A stretch of 26,607 nt of DNA from CAYILR01 sp964364175. Lineage in GTDB: Bacteria; Bdellovibrionota; UBA1018. A model generated the notes under the pieces. That model was not told the DNA's origin. It did not search any database and was given only the letters and a program-made list of their open reading frames with translations. A program made the translations under genes and the position numbers. The stretch lies in NCBI GenBank assembly GCA_964364175.1, contig CAYILR010000048.1, forward strand, positions 1-26,607. The letters are read 5' to 3'. This document shows, piece after piece, positions 22,033 through 26,607 of this stretch (its first letter is position 1; each line of letters opens with the position of its first letter).

Positions 22033-23544
22033 GTGGATCTACTCAGCCAAACCGCATTTCTGATTTCAGCCACGGGCCTTGCCCTGGGGTTTGCGACGCT
22101 GGCGCGCAACGTACGCAACGCGCTTTTCATCAGTTTTGCTGTGCTGGCCTTTGCAATCACGGGATGGGCTTTTTCTTTTTTCATTTATCAGACTTTCGAT
22201 ATTCCTGAATCTTACCGTATTCACCTGGCGTTCAATATATGGCTCGCTCCGATTGCGATTTTCTTCATTCGGATTCTGACCCGAACTTCGGATTACACGC
22301 CGGAGAAACGATGGTTGACGCTCAGTCTGATTTTTTCGGTCGCACTTTCCATCATGCTCGCTGTCGGATTGGACGCTCTGCCTTGGGTGGTTCAGTTGAT
22401 TTATTACGCTCCCACTCCGATCGCTCTCCAAATCATCTGGCTGATGCTCAAGGAACGAAAAAAACCAGCCCATACCCTCATCTATGTAGGCGCTCTGGTA
22501 GTTCTTTCCACTTCTCTTCTCGATCACGTTCCTGCACTCGGCACGGCGTTGCCGGTATTTGGCAATCTTCTTCTCACGGCCTATCTTTTCCTCCTCTGCC
22601 AAGCGATCACTCAGCAAAAATCGTTGGATTTTCGCGCTCTCATTTCTCGCTTTATTGTTCTTGCAGTCATTGCGGTGATCATTGCTTCGCTGTACGCGCT
22701 GTTTTTTCATTGGATCAAAGAAAGTCCCACACTCTTTTTTATCAATTCATTCATCGTGTCGTTTGTGATTCTCATGCTGCTGGATCCACTCCGATCCTTC
22801 GTGCGGTATTTGACTGACAACTGGATTAAAAAAACACAAAAAAACCTTTTGTTAGCCATTCAGGAAGAACACGACAAGGAACGTCTGGCAGAAATCGGGC
22901 AAATGGCAGCGGGTCTCGCTCACGAGATCAGAAACCCCTTAGGGGCAATTCAGGGTGCGATTCAATTTATCGATCCTTCTTTGGATCGACCCGAAAAACC
23001 ATTTCTAGAAATCATCCTCGAAGAAACACGAAGACTCGATCACGTCGTGACACGATTCTTAGAATTTTCAAAAAACAAACCCCCTCAATTGATCAAAACC
23101 GATTTGAATCCACTCGTTGAAAAAACAATCCAGAATTTGCGCCCAGGTTTAGCAAAAAATCTCGATATCCGGTTCGAACAAGCACTGTCCCCTGCTTGGA
23201 TTCAGTGCGACCCCGAGCAGATTCAACAAGTTTTGATTAATATGATTCTCAACAGCTCTCAAGCACTTCAGAAACGTCCTTCGGGTCAAATTCATCTCCG
23301 CTTACAGAATGCCGATCTCGCCGAAAAATCCCGGATCACACTCACCATTGAGGATAATGGACCTGGGATCACAAAACTGAATCAAGAAAAAATTTTTCTG
23401 CCCTTTTTCACGACCACGGCGCACGGTACTGGCCTCGGACTCTCGATCAGTCACAAAATTATTCAGGCTCACCAGGGTAAAGTTGAAATTCAATCCGAGG
23501 AAGGAAATTACACCCGCTTTGTGATAGGGTTTCCTCGATGTTAG
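22033..23544 (+). CDS. Sensor histidine kinase with multi-helix membrane input domain
   Basis: The product is 503 residues. The first 260 residues contain about seven to eight membrane helices without a large periplasmic loop, suggesting a signal sensed in the membrane. The kinase core follows: phosphoacceptor His297 in LAHEIRNPLGAIQ, the N box around QVLINMILNSSQAL, G1 (IEDNGPGI), F box (IFLPFFTT) and G2 (GTGLGLSIS). The start is GTG, with no ribosome-binding site. The stop overlaps the response regulator gene by 7 bp, so the two are a cognate pair resembling NtrB-type kinases. The signal is unknown. Confidence 0.93.
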   Translation: MDLLSQTAFLISATGLALGFATLARNVRNALFISFAVLAFAITGWAFSFFIYQTFDIPESYRIHLAFNIWLAPIAIFFIRILTRTSDYTPEKRWLTLSLIFSVALSIMLAVGLDALPWVVQLIYYAPTPIALQIIWLMLKERKKPAHTLIYVGALVVLSTSLLDHVPALGTALPVFGNLLLTAYLFLLCQAITQQKSLDFRALISRFIVLAVIAVIIASLYALFFHWIKESPTLFFINSFIVSFVILMLLDPLRSFVRYLTDNWIKKTQKNLLLAIQEEHDKERLAEIGQMAAGLAHEIRNPLGAIQGAIQFIDPSLDRPEKPFLEIILEETRRLDHVVTRFLEFSKNKPPQLIKTDLNPLVEKTIQNLRPGLAKNLDIRFEQALSPAWIQCDPEQIQQVLINMILNSSQALQKRPSGQIHLRLQNADLAEKSRITLTIEDNGPGITKLNQEKIFLPFFTTTAHGTGLGLSISHKIIQAHQGKVEIQSEEGNYTRFVIGFPRC

Positions 23545-24917
23545 AAAATCGAATCCTCGTCATCGATGACGAAAAAAATATCACACTGGTCATCCAAGCC
23601 ATCTTGCAAAAACAAGGATGGGATGTCGTTGCCTGCAATGATAGTTCACGCGCACTCCAGCTTCTCGAAAACGAATCCTTCCAGATCGTGCTCACTGATC
23701 TTTACATGCCCGGCGCAGGAGGAATGGAAATCCTCGAGGAATGCAAAAAAAACTACCCGCAAATTCCCGTAATTTTAATGACCGCATTTGGAACCATTGA
23801 CACTGCCGTCACCGCACTCAAGCAGGGTGCATTTGATTTCATCACCAAACCCTTTGACCAAAAAGATTTGATTCAATCCATTCAAAAGGCTCTCCAAGAG
23901 CACCGTTCGCGCGAACAGGAGCCCATCCCAGTTCTGCAGACACTGCCATCCGATTCCACCACTCCAAAAGATATTTGGATGATTGGTGAATCCGCAGCGA
24001 TGACTCAGATTCGTCACACACTCCAAAAAACAGCGCCGACTTCTTCCACAGTTTTAGTAACAGGTGAAACGGGGACTGGAAAAAAACTTCTGGCACAGGT
24101 GATTCACCACATGTCCAAGCGCGCTGATAAACCTTTCATCAAAATCAACTGCGCCGCCATCCCGGCAGATTTGATGGAAAACGAACTCTTTGGAGTGGAG
24201 CGCGGAGCCTTCACTGGAGCTGCGTATTCCAAGCCGGGCCGATTCGAGCTCGCTCACGAAGGCACTTTGTTTTTGGATGAAGTAGCGGATATTCCATTGG
24301 AGACTCAGGCCAAACTTTTGCAAATCTTGCAAAAATGCGAATTCGAACGAGTCGGCGGAATCGCTTCCATCCGAGTCGATGTTCGTATCATCGCATCGAG
24401 CAAGCGAGATCTCGTGCAGGAAGTTCAGACCGGCAGATTCCGTGAAGACTTGTTCCACTGCCTCAATGTCATCCCGATCCATCTTCCTCCCCTCCGAGAG
24501 AGAGAAAAAGACATCGGTTTACTGACACAAAAATTAATTCAAAAACTCAGCCAGACCCTAAAAAAACCAGTTTCAGGAATTGATCCCTTCTGTATCCAGG
24601 CATTTCAAAATTACTCGTGGCCCGGAAATATCCGGCAACTCGAAAACATCCTGGAACGCATGATCCTGATGTCAGACTCCGATGTACTCGGCCCCGGTGA
24701 CCTGCCCGAGGAAATCTCGAACCAGCTTTCTGTCCCCACCCCCCTCACATTCAAAGAAGAAGTCCGCCGCAAGACCCAGCAAATCGAACGCGAGTTGATA
24801 GAGCAAGCACTTCAACAAACAGCAGGCAACATCACCCATACAGCAGAATCCCTCGGGCTCTCGCGCAAGGGACTCCAGCTAAAAATCAAGGAACTGGGGA
24901 TCCGTAGCTGTCGATGA
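23538..24917 (+). CDS. NtrC-family sigma-54 response regulator
   Basis: The product is 459 residues. The receiver domain (about 4-118) has acidic residues DDE at 10-12, phosphoacceptor Asp54 (TDLYMP) and the conserved KPF. The AAA+ domain has Walker A GETGTGKK, the sigma-54 contact loop GAFTGA, and Walker B GTLFLDEV, so it should activate sigma-54 promoters. The C-terminal Fis-type helix-turn-helix is ITHTAESLGLSRKGLQLKIK. It is translationally coupled to the kinase gene. Two sigma-54-like motifs in this window, before the secretin gene (10504) and dprA (18376), are candidate targets, although the regulator's own binding sites are not identified. Confidence 0.95.
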   Translation: MLENRILVIDDEKNITLVIQAILQKQGWDVVACNDSSRALQLLENESFQIVLTDLYMPGAGGMEILEECKKNYPQIPVILMTAFGTIDTAVTALKQGAFDFITKPFDQKDLIQSIQKALQEHRSREQEPIPVLQTLPSDSTTPKDIWMIGESAAMTQIRHTLQKTAPTSSTVLVTGETGTGKKLLAQVIHHMSKRADKPFIKINCAAIPADLMENELFGVERGAFTGAAYSKPGRFELAHEGTLFLDEVADIPLETQAKLLQILQKCEFERVGGIASIRVDVRIIASSKRDLVQEVQTGRFREDLFHCLNVIPIHLPPLREREKDIGLLTQKLIQKLSQTLKKPVSGIDPFCIQAFQNYSWPGNIRQLENILERMILMSDSDVLGPGDLPEEISNQLSVPTPLTFKEEVRRKTQQIERELIEQALQQTAGNITHTAESLGLSRKGLQLKIKELGIRSCR

Positions 24918-24940
24918 ATTCTTTCCCCCTTCAGACAGTT

Positions 24941-24972
24941 TAGATAAAGAAATGTATGCTTATTTTTATCTA
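24941..24972. promoter_or_regulatory. AT-rich inverted repeat before the ATPase gene
   Basis: TAGATAAA (24941-24948) and TTTATCTA (24965-24972) are a perfect 8-bp inverted repeat with a 16-nt spacer. It lies between the regulator stop and the promoter of the next gene, and could be an operator or a weak terminator. Confidence 0.35.
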
Positions 24973-24984
24973 GATATAATTCAC

Positions 24985-25014
24985 TTGACTTAACTTTATC
25001 CGAATTATTATCAT
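24985..25014 (+). promoter_or_regulatory. Candidate sigma-70 promoter for the ATPase gene
   Basis: TTGACT (24985-24990) is followed after 18 nt by TATCAT (25009-25014), each one base from consensus. The ATG is 10 nt past the -10, so the transcript would be nearly leaderless. Confidence 0.5.
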
Positions 25015-25023
25015 ATAGTCAGT

Positions 25024-26172
25024 ATGACTAACATCAGGCGGCAGTTGCAATTCGATCTGAAAAACCACAATGCTATTTTGCTCTTGGGTCCCAGAAAGAC
25101 CGGAAAATCAACGCTATTGCGGCAGCAGTTTTCGGATGCTTATTGGGTCGACCTTCTTCTGACTGAGATCCGAACCCAATTTACCTTACATCCCGAAATG
25201 CTTCGCCAAATCGTTGAGCAAAAAAAACCAAAAAAGGTTGTGATCGACGAGATACAAAAGGTGCCCGAGCTGCTGGACGAGGTTCACTATTGCCTAGAAA
25301 ATACAAAAACCACATTTATTCTGTGTGGCTCAAGCGCCAGAAAACTAAAAAAAGTGGCTTCCGGGGTGCTGGGTGGACGTGCCGCTAGGTATGAGTTTTT
25401 TCCGCTGACTACAAAGGAAATTCCAGACGCTCAATTGGAGCAGATTTTTAATCAGGGTTTGATTCCCCAACATTATCTTCACAAAAAACCAGATCGAATT
25501 CTGAAGTCGTACATTATTGACTATCTTGAAGAAGAAATTCGCCAAGAGGCTACTGTAAAAAATCTACCTTCGTTTTCAAGGTTTTTAGAAACCGCAGCTT
25601 TGATGAACGGAGAACTTCTTAATTTTAAAAATGTTTCGTCAGAGGCCGGAGTGTCTGCAAACACCGTTAAGGCTTATTATCAGATTCTTGTGGATACTTT
25701 ATTTGGATTCTATCTTCCCCCGTGGGAAAAATCTCAGACGCGCCGGATGATTCTGACCTCGAAATTTTACCTATTTGACTGTGGAGTAGTGCGTGCATTG
25801 AAAGAGTTTCAACCCGTTTTGCAAGGCACGATGGAAGCTGGTAAAATTTTTGAAACTTTTCTGATTAACGAAATCCGGGCTTATTTATCTTATTCGGCCA
25901 AATTTCATTCGATGTTCTTTTGGAGGACCAGCACAGATTTGGAAGTTGATTTGGTAGTTGGGAGAAAGCCCCTGCTCGCAATCGAGTTTAAATGCTCCAA
26001 TCAAGTGAAAGACCGAGACCTGAAAGGACTGAGGGCATTCTTGGAGGAAAATCCTTTGCGCCACAAAATCGTTGTTTATTGCGGAAAAGAAGAACTAAAA
26101 ACCAAAGATGGAATAGAAATTCTACCTTGGAAGACCTTTTGCAAGCGCCTTTGGGAAAATGAATTTCTGTGA
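25024..26172 (+). CDS. AAA ATPase with DUF4143 domain
   Basis: The product is 382 residues. The N-terminal AAA_14 domain has Walker A GPRKTGKST (22-30), Walker B KKVVIDEIQKVPELL and sensor ILCGSSARKL. A winged-helix-like linker (FKNVSSEAGVSANTVKAYYQIL) leads to the DUF4143 C-terminal domain with a PD-(D/E)xK-like pattern (WRTSTDLEVDLVV followed by AIEFKCS). Proteins of this family are common and strain-variable; their function is poorly defined, though some are found near mobile or defence genes. The gene looks richer in A and T than its neighbours, suggesting a more recent arrival. It has its own promoter and no operon partner. Confidence 0.9.
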   Translation: MTNIRRQLQFDLKNHNAILLLGPRKTGKSTLLRQQFSDAYWVDLLLTEIRTQFTLHPEMLRQIVEQKKPKKVVIDEIQKVPELLDEVHYCLENTKTTFILCGSSARKLKKVASGVLGGRAARYEFFPLTTKEIPDAQLEQIFNQGLIPQHYLHKKPDRILKSYIIDYLEEEIRQEATVKNLPSFSRFLETAALMNGELLNFKNVSSEAGVSANTVKAYYQILVDTLFGFYLPPWEKSQTRRMILTSKFYLFDCGVVRALKEFQPVLQGTMEAGKIFETFLINEIRAYLSYSAKFHSMFFWRTSTDLEVDLVVGRKPLLAIEFKCSNQVKDRDLKGLRAFLEENPLRHKIVVYCGKEELKTKDGIEILPWKTFCKRLWENEFL

Positions 26173-26255
26173 TAAAAACATCCCCCATTTCTTAACAATT
26201 GCTTGTTGCAATCATAAAACTCTATTTTAACTCATTGAATTTACTAAAATTTTTA

Positions 26256-26264
26256 CCCCCCCCC
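26256..26264 (+). repeat. Nine-cytosine tract upstream of a promoter
   Basis: A run of nine C residues lies 14 nt upstream of the -35 of the candidate lipoprotein promoter. Runs this long slip during replication and could vary the promoter context. Confidence 0.5.
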
Positions 26265-26278
26265 ATTTTTATGGAAGC

Positions 26279-26307
26279 TTGACTTGTTAAGGCCGTCCTG
26301 AGATACT
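26279..26307 (+). promoter_or_regulatory. Candidate sigma-70 promoter for the lipoprotein gene
   Basis: TTGACT (26279-26284) is followed after exactly 17 nt by GATACT (26302-26307). The leader to the ATG at 26384 would be about 70 nt and contain the 33-nt motif at 26353-26385. Confidence 0.5.
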
Positions 26308-26352
26308 AAAAAGTGAAAGGCTCGGATATTAGGAACGGCAGAAAAGGTAACT

Positions 26353-26385
26353 TTGATGCGCGACCTCTCCGAGGCACAGCTCTAT
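26353..26385 (+). repeat. 33-nt motif, right copy
   Basis: The motif is shared with 27-59 (28 of 33 positions). Its last two bases are the first two of the lipoprotein ATG, so it forms the end of the leader and may influence translation start. Confidence 0.45.
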
Positions 26386-26587
26386 GCGGAACGTGTACTT
26401 ATACCTTCTTTTGATCGCAAGCCTCGCCGGGGCCTGCCGACCCGCGATCGACGACAACGCACCGGACCCAGTCACTGCTTCTTCCTCCACGCCAGGAGAT
26501 GGATCGATTACTACTGCGATGCTCGCTGACGGAGCTGTGACTCCAGCAAAACTATCTCAAGAAGTAATGGATGACCAATCTTCGTAA
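26384..26587 (+). CDS. Small lipoprotein with tail-fibre-like repeat, possibly truncated
   Basis: The product is 67 residues. A signal peptide (YLYLLLIASLAGAC) ends at Cys18, a probable but atypical lipobox. After a short Ser/Pro-rich linker comes one repeat unit of the type DGSITTAMLADGAVTPAKLS, as found in many tandem copies in tail-fibre-like or collagen-like adhesins. The stop follows after only one and a half units, so this could be a short form, a truncated gene or an early frameshift of a longer surface protein. The window ends 20 nt later. Confidence 0.6.
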   Translation: MRNVYLYLLLIASLAGACRPAIDDNAPDPVTASSSTPGDGSITTAMLADGAVTPAKLSQEVMDDQSS

Positions 26588-26607
26588 TCGAGGGCTGGTT
26601 ACCTCAT
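26571..26607 (+). CDS. Possible 5' end of a gene running off the window
   Basis: An open frame starting MTNLRNRGLVTS begins at ATG 26571, overlaps the lipoprotein gene by 17 nt in the +1 frame, and is open to the right edge. The ribosome-binding site is weak (AAGAAG). Too little is present to identify it. Confidence 0.2.
   Translation, partial: MTNLRNRGLVTS

Overview
The window looks like chromosomal DNA of a Gram-negative bacterium. It carries TatA, a secretin, several signal-peptide proteins, a CpoB/YbgF-like lipoprotein, DprA, and a sigma-54 two-component pair. The mix of a DUF4911-like protein, Tad-type pilus parts, a Y1 REP-associated transposase with a C-terminal helix-turn-helix, and a lipoprotein with tail-fibre-like repeats fits the Bdellovibrionota or former Deltaproteobacteria. 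This placement is an inference; no rRNA or other phylogenetic marker is present.

Layout. 1-2500: a small membrane protein, metK, and a 41-codon basic protein upstream of metK, separated by large palindromes. 2378-3290: a REP-associated Y1 transposase with two 49-nt REP palindromes beyond its 3' end. 3324-6887: a secreted protein, a TPR-GNAT gene pair, and convergent recQ. 6894-6994: a second pair of 49-nt REPs fills the recQ-btaA gap. 7036-9477: a tightly packed three-gene operon encoding a BtaA-like (DUF3419) aminocarboxypropyl transferase, a heme-oxygenase-like diiron oxidase and a GNAT acyltransferase. This is the best candidate for an undescribed pathway. 9474-10396: two secreted proteins. 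10531-15207: a reduced Tad-like set (secretin, CpaF-like ATPase, a lipocalin-like protein, and on the other strand a DUF4911-like protein and a TadB-like protein). 15245-17754: a TPR lipoprotein and a secreted acidic-tailed protein. 17764-19347: tatA and dprA diverge around two large palindromes. 19423-21678: secreted and membrane-anchored proteins and an SGNH hydrolase. 22033-24917: a 7TM histidine kinase and an NtrC-family regulator. 25024-26172: an AAA/DUF4143 ATPase. 26384-26587: a small lipoprotein.

Non-coding structure is the second highlight. Six intergenic palindromes of about 120-220 bp have long, locus-specific basal stems capped by several smaller hairpins. They share internal modules: a perfect 50-nt duplication in two of them, and a 44-nt block shared by two others that shows a compensatory base-pair change. 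The four REPs are a separate family. All are exactly 49 nt and occur as tandem pairs with 3-nt spacers.

Two sigma-54-like (-24/-12) motifs lie just upstream of the secretin gene and dprA, and the window also encodes an NtrC-family activator with an intact GAFTGA loop. Several genes without a Shine-Dalgarno have promoter-like sequences ending almost at the start codon, which suggests leaderless transcripts.
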